A DNA stretch of 51,623 nucleotides from positions 26,184 to 77,806 of the forward strand of contig NZ_JAGDWX010000033.1 of assembly GCF_023256195.1 (NCBI RefSeq), in the 5' to 3' direction. Positions 8,389 through 17,198 of the stretch are shown here, piece after piece; position 1 is the first letter of the stretch, and the number at the start of each line of letters is the position of its first letter. This DNA comes from Acidithiobacillus sp. (GTDB taxonomy: Bacteria > Pseudomonadota > Gammaproteobacteria > Acidithiobacillales > Acidithiobacillaceae). Position numbers and translations under genes: made by a program. Below the pieces are notes generated by a model, which made no database searches, was not told where the DNA came from, and saw only the letters and a list, made by a program, of their open reading frames with translations.

Positions 8389-9504
8389 ATGAAGCACGAC
8401 AGCTTTCCCTATGGGCATGCGGCGGGAGAGGACTGGTCCTCGACGCTGACGAAAGCCCTCGCGACGATTCCGGAAGACTTTCCGGCGACTCTGGGTTTCC
8501 TCTACGTCACCGATGGCTTCGAGGCGGATCTGCCGGCTATCCTCTCGGCGCTCCAGCAGCGTTTTCCCGGGGTTGCCTGGGTAGGTAGTATCGGTATCGG
8601 TATCTGTGCGACCAGCACGGAGTATCTCGATGAGAAGGCTTTGGCCCTCATGCTCACGGACCTTCCGCGCGAGGATTTTCAGGTCTTCCACGGGATGGCG
8701 CCCTATGGCACCGAGGGTTGGAAGCTGGCCAACGGCAGCGCGCCCTTTTTTGCGGTGGTCCATGGCGATCCGCACAGCGGTGATCTCAGCGCTCAGGTTG
8801 CCGATCTCGCCAGTCGGACCAGCAGCGGTTTTTTGGTGGGCGGCGTCAGCAGCAGTCGCGCCGAGGGAGCGCAGATCGCCGGCGATATCGTCCACGGTGG
8901 GTTGAGCGGTGTGGTGCTCTCGGAGCGGGTGGCCGTGGTCACCCGCCTGACCCAAGGCTGCAGTCCCATCGGTCCCGTCCATCGGGTGCAGGAGGCGCAG
9001 CGCAATATCATCGCCACCCTGGATCGCCACCCCGCCCTGGAGGTGCTCTACGCCGAGGTGGGTGAGATCCTCGCTCGCGACATTCGCCGTGCCGCCGGTT
9101 TCATTTTTGCAGCCTTGCCCGTCAGCGGCGACGATCGCGGCGACTACCTGGTGCGAAACCTCGTGGGAGTGGATCAGGAACATGGCCTCGTCGCCATCGG
9201 CGAACTCGTGGAACCCGGTCAGGAGCTGATGTTCTGCAAACGGGACGCGGAGACGGCGCGGAACGATCTGGCCCGCATGCTGACGGACATCGATGCGCTG
9301 CGGGCCGGACGCGAGATCCGGGGAGCACTGTATTTTTCCTGTCTGGGGCGTGGCGAGAGCCTGTTCGGGCCAGACTCGGCCGAGCTGCGGCAGATTGCCG
9401 CGAGCCTCGGACCGGTGCCGCTGGTCGGCTTTTTTGCCAACGGCGAGATTTCCCGAGATCGTATCTATGGGTACACCGGCGTGCTGACCTTGTTCCTCGC
9501 TTAG
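8389..9504 (+). CDS. FIST N- and C-domain sensory protein
   Basis: This 371-residue soluble protein starts at the ATG at 8389, with AAGGA 6 bases upstream. The N-terminal FIST domain (about residues 30-215) includes the FPGVAWVGSIGIGI strand-turn. The C-terminal FIST_C domain (about 220-365) ends in FSCLGRGESLFG and VPLVGFFANGEISR, the family hallmark. FIST domains are proposed to bind small ligands, perhaps amino acids, and usually couple to signalling modules. Here the domain pair stands alone. The gene lies 61 bases upstream of cydD and could be co-transcribed with it. Confidence 0.88.
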   Translation: MKHDSFPYGHAAGEDWSSTLTKALATIPEDFPATLGFLYVTDGFEADLPAILSALQQRFPGVAWVGSIGIGICATSTEYLDEKALALMLTDLPREDFQVFHGMAPYGTEGWKLANGSAPFFAVVHGDPHSGDLSAQVADLASRTSSGFLVGGVSSSRAEGAQIAGDIVHGGLSGVVLSERVAVVTRLTQGCSPIGPVHRVQEAQRNIIATLDRHPALEVLYAEVGEILARDIRRAAGFIFAALPVSGDDRGDYLVRNLVGVDQEHGLVAIGELVEPGQELMFCKRDAETARNDLARMLTDIDALRAGREIRGALYFSCLGRGESLFGPDSAELRQIAASLGPVPLVGFFANGEISRDRIYGYTGVLTLFLA

Positions 9505-9565
9505 TGCGGCAGTCTTTGGCGACATATTGTAGTATGGTGATGGACTGTCAGAGATAGGAGCCCGC

Positions 9566-11332
9566 ATGGCGAAAGCAGAACGGCTGGATCAACGCTTGAT
9601 GCGCGAGGGCCGCGCTGCGCGAGGGGTGCTCTACTTCGCCATCGGCCTGGGTCTGGCGGCAGGGCTGCTCATCATTCTCCAGGCAGACATCCTGGCGCGC
9701 GTGATCAATGCGGTGTCCTTCGAGAACGCCGATCTCGGCGCGGTGATGCCGTGGTTGTGGGGCCTGCTGGCCTTGTTTGTGCTACGTGCGGCCCTGTCCT
9801 GGGCCGGTGAGGTGGTTGCCTTTCACGCCAGTGCGCGGATCAAGACGGATCTGCGGGCGCAGATGCTTTCGGCCCTGCTGGCCCGCGGGCCGGTGGCGCT
9901 GAGCAGTGAGAGCAGTGGCGACATCAGCAGCACCATCATCGAAGGGGTGGAAGCCCTCGAGCCCTATTTTTCCCGATATCTCCCGCAGATGGCCTTGGTC
10001 AGCCTGGTGCCTCTGGCCATCTTGGTCTTCGTCTTCCCCGTGGATTGGATCAGCGGTCTGATCCTGCTCATCGCCGGACCTCTGGTGCCCTTTTTCATGG
10101 TGCTGGTGGGGTATCGGGCGGAAGCCATCAACCAGCGCCAGTGGCGCAAACTCCTGTTGATGAGCGCCCATTTCCTGGATGTGATTCAAGGTCTGACCAC
10201 GCTGAAGATCTTCGGTCGAGCCAAGGACGAGATCGAGATCGTCGCTCGTATCTCCGACGATTACCGGCAGACCACCATGGCGGGTCTGCGCGTGGCCTTT
10301 TTGACCTCGGCGGTGCTGGAATTCTTTGCCAGCCTGTCCATTGCCCTGGTGGCGGTCTCTCTGGGCGCTCGCCTGCTGCAGGTGCACGCCTCCGTGACTT
10401 TCCTGGCGGCATTTTTTGTCCTCCTGCTGGCGCCGGAATTCTTCAATCCCTTGCGTGGACTGTCTACCCACTACCACGCCCGGATGAGCGCCATTGCCGC
10501 CGCCAAGCGTATTTTCGAGATCCTCGATGCGCCACGGCCCGAGTTACCTGCGCCCTCTATGGAGCTACCGCGCCTTGGCGGACCCATCGGCCTGCGTCTG
10601 GAGGATCTGCAGTTTTCCTATCCCGATGGCAGTGTCGCCTTGCAGGGCATGTCTGCCCATCTTCCGGCGGGGAGCTTCACCGCCGTGGTCGGTGCCAGCG
10701 GCGCGGGCAAGAGCACCTTGGCCGCCGCCATCCTCGGTTTTATCGTTCCACAGCAGGGGCGCATTCTGGTGGAGGATGAAAACGGCCACGGCGCCCAGGT
10801 GCTGGCCGAGATCCCGCGCGAAGTCTGGTGGCAGCAGCTCGCCTGGATTCCGCAGAACCCTCGCCTTTTTCACGGGAGTATCGGCGATAACCTGCGTCTG
10901 GTCCGACCCGAAGCCAGCCTCGAGGAGTTGCGGGAGGCGGCACTGGCCGCACACGCCTGGGATTTCATCCAGGCCCTTCCCGAAGGTCTGGAGACGCAGA
11001 TCGGTGATCTGGGTCAGGGGCTTTCGGGCGGACAGATCCAGCGTCTGGCGCTGGCCCGTGCCTTTTTGAAGGATCCGCGGCTGCTCATCCTGGATGAGGC
11101 CACCGCCAACCTCGACATGGACAGTGAATCCTTGGTGCTGGATGCCTTGCAGCGCCTGGTGCGTGGGCGCACGGCGGTAGTCATTGCCCATCGCCTGGCG
11201 ACGGCCGAGCGGGCCGATCGAATCCTGGTCGTGGATGCTGGTCGGGTGGCAGAAACAGGTACGCATCGCGAGTTGCTCGCCGCGGGCGGTGCCTATGCGC
11301 GGCTGGTGGCCGCTTATCGGGGGGGGCAATGA
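9566..11332 (+). CDS. cydD: Thiol reductant ABC exporter subunit CydD
   Basis: This 588-residue type IV exporter half-transporter has six membrane helices (residues about 20-300) and an ATPase domain. Walker A is VVGASGAGKST, the signature LSGGQIQRLALARA, Walker B LLILDEATANLD and the H-loop AHRLAT. CydDC handles cysteine/glutathione or haem in the inner membrane and is required to assemble cytochrome bd. AGGAG sits 5 bases before the ATG. It overlaps cydC by four bases (ATGA). The bd oxidase genes are about 23 kb away in this window. Confidence 0.93.
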   Translation: MAKAERLDQRLMREGRAARGVLYFAIGLGLAAGLLIILQADILARVINAVSFENADLGAVMPWLWGLLALFVLRAALSWAGEVVAFHASARIKTDLRAQMLSALLARGPVALSSESSGDISSTIIEGVEALEPYFSRYLPQMALVSLVPLAILVFVFPVDWISGLILLIAGPLVPFFMVLVGYRAEAINQRQWRKLLLMSAHFLDVIQGLTTLKIFGRAKDEIEIVARISDDYRQTTMAGLRVAFLTSAVLEFFASLSIALVAVSLGARLLQVHASVTFLAAFFVLLLAPEFFNPLRGLSTHYHARMSAIAAAKRIFEILDAPRPELPAPSMELPRLGGPIGLRLEDLQFSYPDGSVALQGMSAHLPAGSFTAVVGASGAGKSTLAAAILGFIVPQQGRILVEDENGHGAQVLAEIPREVWWQQLAWIPQNPRLFHGSIGDNLRLVRPEASLEELREAALAAHAWDFIQALPEGLETQIGDLGQGLSGGQIQRLALARAFLKDPRLLILDEATANLDMDSESLVLDALQRLVRGRTAVVIAHRLATAERADRILVVDAGRVAETGTHRELLAAGGAYARLVAAYRGGQ

Positions 11333-13089
11333 GAGATCTCTGGCGTCTGCTCAAGCTGTTTGCGCCTTATCGCTGGTGGATGCTGGGAGGCGCGCTCCTC
11401 GCCCTGCTGACCATGCTCTCCAACTTTGGTCTCATGACTTTGTCCGGATGGTTCCTGGCCAGTGCTGCTCTGGCTGGCCTCGGCGGTTACGCCACCCTCA
11501 ATCTCTACAATTTTTTTCTGCCGGCGGCAGGGGTACGAGGCTTCGCCACCATCCGTGTCCTGTCGCGCTGGTTGGAGCGCATCGTTACCCACGAAGCGAC
11601 CTTTCGCCTGTTGGCGCAGTTGCGGACCTGGTTCTATGCCCGGCTCGAGCCCCTGGCGCCGGCGGGGCTGCAGGGCCTGCGCTCCGGTGACCTGCTGGCG
11701 CGGCTCGTGGCCGACATCGATACCCTCAACAATTTCTATCTGCGCGTTTTCACCCCTTTCCTCGTGGCCGGTCTGGCGACTCTGGTCATGGCGGGCTTCT
11801 TTGCGCTCTATGCCTGGCAGTTGGGGCTTGTGCTCCTGCTCTTCCTCGTGATTTCCGGCCTCGCTCTACCTTTGCTGAGCGAGCGTCTAGGGGCACGGGC
11901 CGGGGCCGAGATGACCCAGATTCAGGCCGAGATGCGCGTCCAGATCGTCGATACCCTGCAGGGCATGGGCGAACTGCTGGTGGCCAATGCCGGGCCTCGG
12001 CTACAGCGGGAACTGGCCGAGAAGAATGCCCAGCTCATCGCCAGACAGGGGCGTCTGGCGGGGGTGGCCGGTATCGGCAGCGCGGGCATGAGCTTCATGG
12101 GCAATCTGGCCCTGTGGGTGATCCTGCTCCTGGGGATTCCCCTGGTGCGCCACGGCATTGGCCGCGCCGAACTGCCCATGTTCGCGCTGGGCACCATGGC
12201 CGCCTTCGAGGCTATCGCGGCCCTGCCCTTGGCCTTCCAGTTTCTGGGGCAGACGCGGGCAGCGGCGCGACGCATCTTCGCCGTGGCCGATCTGCCCGCG
12301 CCCTTCGCCGATGCGGCGGGCCCGGCGCCACAGCCCAAGGGGCTGGACCTCGCGATGGTGGACGTCCACCTGCGCTACCCAGGCGCCCGCTCGGATGCCC
12401 TGAGCGGCTTGACCCTGTCCGTGCCCGAGGGCAGCCGCACTGCCATTCTCGGGGCCACCGGCGCCGGCAAGAGCAGTATCGTCAACCTCCTCCTGCGCTT
12501 CTACGACTATCAGGCCGGTTCCGCCCGTCTGGGAGGGTGTGAGCTGCGCGACTTTCCCGCCGATGACCTGCGCCGATATTTTGCCGTCGTGTCCCAGCGC
12601 AGTTACCTTTTTCACAGCACCATCCGCGACAATCTCCTGCTGGCCAAGGGCGACGCCGACGAGGAGGCGCTCTGGGCCGCCCTGGCGGCCGCACAGCTGG
12701 ACGAATTCGTGCGCAGTCTTCCTCAAGGGCTCGACAACATCGTCGGTGAGGGCGGGATCAATCTGTCCGGTGGTCAGGCGCGGCGGATGGCCATCGCTCG
12801 CGCCTTTCTCAAGGACAGCCCCATTCTCCTGCTGGATGAGCCCACGGAAGGACTGGATGCCATCACTGAGGCGCACTTCCTCGTGGCCCTGAAAGCTTTG
12901 ATGAAGGGCCGCAGCGTCGTCTACATCACCCACCGGCTCCTGGGCCTGGAGGACATGGATCAGATCCTGATCCTGGACGGTGGTCAGGTGGTGGAATCCG
13001 GAACCTATGCCGAACTCATCGCGCGACCCGATGGTCGCCTGCGCCACTTCGCCAGTTTCCGGAGCCTGCCGGAGCTCAGCGCGACTTAG
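11329..13089 (+). CDS. cydC: Thiol reductant ABC exporter subunit CydC
   Basis: This is the 586-residue partner of CydD, with membrane helices in residues about 15-290 and an ATPase domain with Walker A ILGATGAGKSS, signature LSGGQARRMAIARA, Walker B ILLLDEPTEGLD and H-loop THRLLG. It pairs with CydD to form the heterodimeric exporter needed for cytochrome bd maturation. The start overlaps the cydD stop. The last 14 bases overlap the convergent small membrane protein gene at 13076. Confidence 0.93.
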   Translation: MRDLWRLLKLFAPYRWWMLGGALLALLTMLSNFGLMTLSGWFLASAALAGLGGYATLNLYNFFLPAAGVRGFATIRVLSRWLERIVTHEATFRLLAQLRTWFYARLEPLAPAGLQGLRSGDLLARLVADIDTLNNFYLRVFTPFLVAGLATLVMAGFFALYAWQLGLVLLLFLVISGLALPLLSERLGARAGAEMTQIQAEMRVQIVDTLQGMGELLVANAGPRLQRELAEKNAQLIARQGRLAGVAGIGSAGMSFMGNLALWVILLLGIPLVRHGIGRAELPMFALGTMAAFEAIAALPLAFQFLGQTRAAARRIFAVADLPAPFADAAGPAPQPKGLDLAMVDVHLRYPGARSDALSGLTLSVPEGSRTAILGATGAGKSSIVNLLLRFYDYQAGSARLGGCELRDFPADDLRRYFAVVSQRSYLFHSTIRDNLLLAKGDADEEALWAALAAAQLDEFVRSLPQGLDNIVGEGGINLSGGQARRMAIARAFLKDSPILLLDEPTEGLDAITEAHFLVALKALMKGRSVVYITHRLLGLEDMDQILILDGGQVVESGTYAELIARPDGRLRHFASFRSLPELSAT

Positions 13090-13420
13090 TGGAGTCCCCT
13101 CCGAGGATCTTGCCCAAGAGCTCCTGGGCCTCGGCCCGATTCTGGGCGCATTGTGGCAGGGTGGGGTCCTGGGCGCAGCGGGCGGCGCTGCCCAGGATCT
13201 GCAGGGCCTGATGCTGGAGCCCAGCCTCCTCGCGCCGGTGCGCGGGGCTCGTGGTGATCAGGGATACCCCATAGCCCAGAGCCGTGGAGACGACGCTGGC
13301 AAAGAGGAAGACGCTGAGTTTGCGGGTGAAGCCGGCTTCCATGCCTTGATCTTCGAGGAAGCGATGGCCATACCAGGCTGCAGGAAAGTAGCTCACCACG
13401 CCCACCACCAGGCCCCACAT
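13076..13420 (-). CDS. Small membrane protein of unknown function
   Basis: This 114-residue protein has two likely membrane helices (MWGLVVGVVSYFPAAWYG at 1-18 and LSVFLFASVVSTALGYGVSL at about 35-54) followed by a soluble tail with two cysteines. Its ATG overlaps the ygfZ stop by one base (TGATG), so it is probably translated by coupling to ygfZ. The 3' end runs 14 bases into convergent cydC. I recognise no family. Confidence 0.65.
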   Translation of the reverse strand: MWGLVVGVVSYFPAAWYGHRFLEDQGMEAGFTRKLSVFLFASVVSTALGYGVSLITTSPAHRREEAGLQHQALQILGSAARCAQDPTLPQCAQNRAEAQELLGKILGGDSTKSR

Positions 13421-14385
13421 CAGCGAGGCTCCGCTGCCTGCTGCAGGGGCAGCGTGTAGGGCAGATCGAGTTTTTCCAGGGGAGTCTGTCCCTGGGGCTC
13501 CAAACCAAGGGTGCTGTGCTCGGCATCCTCGGCGCGGACCACGGCCAGAGCCTCGAAGCTGCCATCCTCGGCCGCGGCCGCCTGAATCACGAGGCCGATG
13601 CTCTGTTCGCCCATGGCGGTGCTGAAGATCTCACGGCCCGGCTCCAGGGACGTGTGGGCGCGCAGGCGGTAGCACTGATTCTTGAGACGCCCCAGATAGT
13701 GGGAACGCGCCACGATTTCCTGTCCGGGATAGCAGCCTTTGGTGAAGCTGATGCCGCCCAGCACCTCGAGATTGAGCTCCTGGGGGATCACCTTCTCTGT
13801 GGTAGCGGCGTTGATGAAGGCGATGCCGGCGCGGATGCTGTCCAGGACCCAGCGCCCGCCCGCCACCAGCTCGGCACCGCGCGCCTGCAACTGCTCGCGC
13901 CAGAGTGGCGAGGCGTCTGCTTCGACAAGGATCAGAAAGGAGGGCTCCGGCCAGGGCAGGCGTACCATCTTCGCTTCTTGGTGCACGCTCACGGCATGTG
14001 GCGCATCCAGAGCGTCCGCACCGCCGAGATCGCGCAGTATCTCCATCGCACCGCTCCCCCACAGGCCGAGGAGCGCATGGCTGGCGGTAGCATCTTCGAT
14101 ATCCACCTTGGCCATCAGGCGGAACTTACGCAGCCGCTCGGCTACGGTATCCGTCAGATCCCGGGACAGCAGGAGCCAGAAGCCATCGGCGGCGCGCAGT
14201 ATATAGAAGTTGGCGATCATCCGTCCCTTGGCGGTGCTGTAGCTACTCCATTGCCCGCCGGGACTGGGCAGGGCGGTCAAATCGTTGGAAAATTGCCCTT
14301 GCAGGAACTTTTCCGCATCGGCACCATGGCAGTGAATGATGCCCAGTTCCTCGGAAAGCGGTGCCAAAAAGGACGAATGGGACAT
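13420..14385 (-). CDS. ygfZ: Folate-dependent Fe-S protein maturation factor YgfZ
   Basis: This is a 321-residue GcvT-like protein with the diagnostic KGCYPGQEIVARSHYLG motif (about residues 212-228). The near-invariant cysteine and the Gln-Glu are present. YgfZ uses tetrahydrofolate to help repair or assemble [4Fe-4S] enzymes such as MiaB and SdhB. The start at 14385 (MSHSSFLAPLSEELG) has AAGGAG 8 bases upstream, and the frame extends further without homology. The gene next to it on the other strand is YgfX-like, a conserved pairing in gammaproteobacteria. Confidence 0.9.
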   Translation of the reverse strand: MSHSSFLAPLSEELGIIHCHGADAEKFLQGQFSNDLTALPSPGGQWSSYSTAKGRMIANFYILRAADGFWLLLSRDLTDTVAERLRKFRLMAKVDIEDATASHALLGLWGSGAMEILRDLGGADALDAPHAVSVHQEAKMVRLPWPEPSFLILVEADASPLWREQLQARGAELVAGGRWVLDSIRAGIAFINAATTEKVIPQELNLEVLGGISFTKGCYPGQEIVARSHYLGRLKNQCYRLRAHTSLEPGREIFSTAMGEQSIGLVIQAAAAEDGSFEALAVVRAEDAEHSTLGLEPQGQTPLEKLDLPYTLPLQQAAEPR

Positions 14386-14402
14386 GGAGGTGCTCCTTGG
14401 GG

Positions 14403-14897
14403 ATGAAGGTACAGCGGGATGATAGCGCTGCCCGGACCGTGGACCCAAGTCTCGGATGGTTGGAGCTGGGACCGCGGCATCGGCAGCTCGCCTTGCACGC
14501 GCTGCCCTGCGGGCTGGTTGCCGTGGCCGCGCTCCTGACCTTGGTCCACGATTGGCGCTGGGGGCTGCTCTGTGTGGCTCTGGTGGCCGTGGCGAGCGCG
14601 CTGCTCTGCCCCTGGCGTCGGGCCCAGAGGGAGAATCTGCCCTGCGGCTTGTCCATGGACTCGGAGGGCGGCCTGCAGTTGCACCGCGCCGACGGCCGCT
14701 CTTGTGCGGTCGAAATGCAGCCTGGCATGATCCTGACGCCGCGGCTGCTTCTGTTGCCTCTGCGGCAGGAGGACGGGACGCGGCTTACCGTGCTGTCCCC
14801 GATGTCGCCGACGTCGGAATCCTGGCGACGCTGGCGTCTTTACCTGCGTCGACGATGGGACGACGCTCTGGCTGCCCCTGTCCCCAACGCTGAATGA
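14403..14897 (+). CDS. YgfX/CptA-like inner-membrane protein
   Basis: This 164-residue protein has two adjacent membrane helices (residues about 28-66), a short loop, a beta-rich cytoplasmic part (LLLLPLRQED) and an Arg-rich C-terminus (SWRRWRLYLRRRW). This is the layout of the YgfX/CptA family. In E. coli CptA was reported to interfere with FtsZ and MreB, and its family usually neighbours sdhE, ygfZ and nadB. Here ygfZ and nadB flank it but sdhE is absent. The final 113 bases are antisense to the 3' end of nadB. I chose the ATG at 14403; the upstream extension in frame is antisense to ygfZ. Confidence 0.65.
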   Translation: MKVQRDDSAARTVDPSLGWLELGPRHRQLALHALPCGLVAVAALLTLVHDWRWGLLCVALVAVASALLCPWRRAQRENLPCGLSMDSEGGLQLHRADGRSCAVEMQPGMILTPRLLLLPLRQEDGTRLTVLSPMSPTSESWRRWRLYLRRRWDDALAAPVPNAE

Positions 14898-16425
14898 GGT
14901 CAGACGGGGGCTGCAGCGCATCGGGATAATCGGCATCGTAGTGGCAGCCGCGGGACTCACGCCGCGCCAGGGCCCCGCGCGCCATGAGCCAGGCGCACTG
15001 CAGGCGATTGCGCAAGGCCGTGTGGGTGGCATCCATGCTGACACCAGCCGCGGCAAGCGCCCCGTCTTCTCCCCACTGCGTGAGTTGATCCACGGCCTGC
15101 TGCAGTGCCTCGTGCCGGCGCAGGATGCCCACCCGATCCCACATGAGCCCCTGCAGCGCGTGCGCGCGCTCCCGGGCGATCTCGCTGGGGATGGGGGGCA
15201 GGATATCGGGTCGGGACGGCGCCGCGGCAGGGGCTGAGGGCATGCTCGCCATGCCACTGAGATGGGTGGCGACGGCGCGGGCAGTGACGAGGCACTCCAG
15301 CAGGGAGTTGCTGGCCAGGCGGTTGGCGCCGTGCAGGCCCGTCCAAGCCGCTTCGCCGACGGCGTAGAGTCCGGGCAGGGTGGTCTCGCCCGAGGGCTTG
15401 GTGACGATCCCGCCGCAGGTGTAGTGGGCCGCCGGAACCACCGGCACTGCTTCCCGGCAGAGATCGTAGCCGCGCTCCTGGCAATGGGCGTAGATGCTCG
15501 GGAAATGGCGACGGATGCGGGCGCAGTCCTGCTCGTGGATATCCAGGTACAGGTGATCGATGCCGCGTTGGCGCATCTCGAAGGCCATGGCCCGCGCCAC
15601 CACGTCCCGCGGCGCCAGTTCGGCACGGGCATCATAACCCTCCAGAAAGGCCTCGCCGCTGGGTAGTCGGAGTTTGGCACCCTCACCGCGCAGGGCCTCC
15701 GACAGCAGGAAGGCTGGCTGGCCGGGGTCATAGAGGGTGGTGGGGTGAAACTGGACGAATTCGAGGTTGGCCAGCTCGGCTCCCGCACGCCAGGCCATGG
15801 CCAAGCCGTCGCCGTTGGCTCCCTTGGGACTGCTGCTGTACCGATAGACCTGGCCGGCGCCGCCGCTGGCGAGGATCACGGCGCGGGCGGTGAAGGCCTG
15901 GAGCCTGCCTTGTGCATCCAGAACCCAGGCGCCAAGACAGCGCTCGCCGTCTTGGATGAGATCGAGGGCCGTGGTGTGGGTGAGAATCTCCACGGTGGCC
16001 AGGCGCCGAGTCTGCGCGAGCAGGGTGCGGGTGATGGCGGCGCCGGTGTGGTCGGCAACGTGCAGTACCCGCCGCGCACTGTGGCCGCCCTCGCGGGTGA
16101 GCTGCCAGCCATTGGCATCACGATCGAAGGGCACCCCCCAGTGCGCCAGTTCTTCCACCACCGCGGGCCCCGCCGCGACGATGGCCTCGACCCGCTCCCT
16201 GTGGCACAGACCACCACCGGCGGCAAGGGTGTCGGCAAGGTGGGCGGCGATGCTGTCCCGGGTAAAGTCGGTCACCGCCGCGATGCCACCCTGGGCCCAA
16301 TCGCTGGCAGATTCCGTTGCCTCGCCTTTGCTGAGGACGGCAACCCGGCCCAGCGCTGCCAGCCCCAGTGCAGTGCGCAGTCCGGCAGCACCAGCGCCGA
16401 TGATGAGAAAATCGAAAGAAGGCAT
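14785..16425 (-). CDS. nadB: L-aspartate oxidase
   Basis: NadB oxidises L-aspartate to iminoaspartate with FAD, the first step of de novo NAD synthesis. The 546-residue protein opens with the FAD-binding IIGAGAAGLRTALGLA, followed by the SDWAQGGIAA loop. HPTTLY, RGEGAKL, the HYTCGGI active-site segment and GEAAWTGLHGANRLASNSLLE are in the expected order. Length matches the family, but the last 30 residues are unconserved in character and antisense to the YgfX-like gene. It is divergent from rpoE. Confidence 0.95.
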   Translation of the reverse strand: MPSFDFLIIGAGAAGLRTALGLAALGRVAVLSKGEATESASDWAQGGIAAVTDFTRDSIAAHLADTLAAGGGLCHRERVEAIVAAGPAVVEELAHWGVPFDRDANGWQLTREGGHSARRVLHVADHTGAAITRTLLAQTRRLATVEILTHTTALDLIQDGERCLGAWVLDAQGRLQAFTARAVILASGGAGQVYRYSSSPKGANGDGLAMAWRAGAELANLEFVQFHPTTLYDPGQPAFLLSEALRGEGAKLRLPSGEAFLEGYDARAELAPRDVVARAMAFEMRQRGIDHLYLDIHEQDCARIRRHFPSIYAHCQERGYDLCREAVPVVPAAHYTCGGIVTKPSGETTLPGLYAVGEAAWTGLHGANRLASNSLLECLVTARAVATHLSGMASMPSAPAAAPSRPDILPPIPSEIARERAHALQGLMWDRVGILRRHEALQQAVDQLTQWGEDGALAAAGVSMDATHTALRNRLQCAWLMARGALARRESRGCHYDADYPDALQPPSDLIQRWGQGQPERRPIVDAGKDASVARIPTSATSGTAR

Positions 16426-16448
16426 GGGATCCTCGGCCGCGGGGGCGA

Positions 16449-16479
16449 TTGCGCGATGGCGTGCCCCTCATGATACGAT
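16449..16479 (+). promoter_or_regulatory. Candidate rpoE promoter with extended -10
   Basis: TTGCGC (16449-16454) and TGATACGAT (16471-16479, TGn plus TACGAT) form a -35/extended -10 pair with 19-base spacing. It sits in the nadB/rpoE divergent gap, 87 bases before the rpoE ATG. Spacing is long, so confidence is low. I see no clear sigmaE-type GAACTT/TCTGA pair. Confidence 0.3.
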
Positions 16480-16565
16480 GCGAGACATAAACAGGTGAAG
16501 AAGGCCGCAGGATTTGCCACCGGGTCGGCCAGCGCGGACGTGTGCAGTGCAGAAGGATAGGCCGA

Positions 16566-17198
16566 ATGACAGAAAAGACAGGACGCGGCGAATCGGTGGG
16601 ACAGGATGCCGGTGCGCAGAGCGACCTCGTCCTTGTACGGCGCGTCCAGAAGGGGGAAAAAGCGGCCTTCGACCTTTTGGTGCGCAAATACCAGCACCGG
16701 GTGCTTGCCCTCGTCGGCCGTTTCGTTCGCAACCCGGAGGAAGCCGAGGATGTGGCCCAGGAGGCCTTCGTCAAGGCCTACCGGGCCCTCAAGAACTTTC
16801 GTGGCGACAGCGCCTTTTATACCTGGCTCTACCGCATTGCGGTCAATACCGCCAAGAACCATCTGGTCGCCCAGGGTCGGCAGGTAGCCATCGCCGATGT
16901 GGAGACCGAGGATGCGGAACAATTTGCCAGTGCCGATGGACTAAGGGAATACGACACCCCGGAAGGTCTCCTGCTCAGCAAGGAGATTGCCCAGCACATC
17001 GACGCAGCACTGACGGCTCTGCCCGAGGATCTGCGGATTGCGGTGACCCTGCGCGAGTTCGAGGGACTCAGCTACGACGAGATAGCGCAGGTGATGGAGT
17101 GTCCGGTAGGTACGGTGCGGTCGCGGATTTTTCGGGCGCGTGAGGCCATTGCCAAGGTGCTGGCGCCCTTGTTGGAGCAGAGTGATCATGAACGATGA
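16566..17198 (+). CDS. rpoE: RNA polymerase sigma factor RpoE (ECF)
   Basis: This 210-residue ECF sigma factor has region 2 (AFDLLVRKYQHRVLALVGRF, then EEAEDVAQEAFVKAYRAL and FYTWLYRIAVNTAKN) and region 4 (LPEDLRIAVTLREFEGLSYDE, then GTVRSRIFRAREAI). It directs the extracytoplasmic stress response. The following genes, an RseA-type anti-sigma factor and a DegP-type protease, give the rpoE-rseA-degP order of the AlgU/MucA/MucD group. MucB is missing. The ATG at 16566 has AAGGA 8 bases upstream. The stop overlaps the next ATG by 11 bases. Confidence 0.93.
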   Translation: MTEKTGRGESVGQDAGAQSDLVLVRRVQKGEKAAFDLLVRKYQHRVLALVGRFVRNPEEAEDVAQEAFVKAYRALKNFRGDSAFYTWLYRIAVNTAKNHLVAQGRQVAIADVETEDAEQFASADGLREYDTPEGLLLSKEIAQHIDAALTALPEDLRIAVTLREFEGLSYDEIAQVMECPVGTVRSRIFRAREAIAKVLAPLLEQSDHER

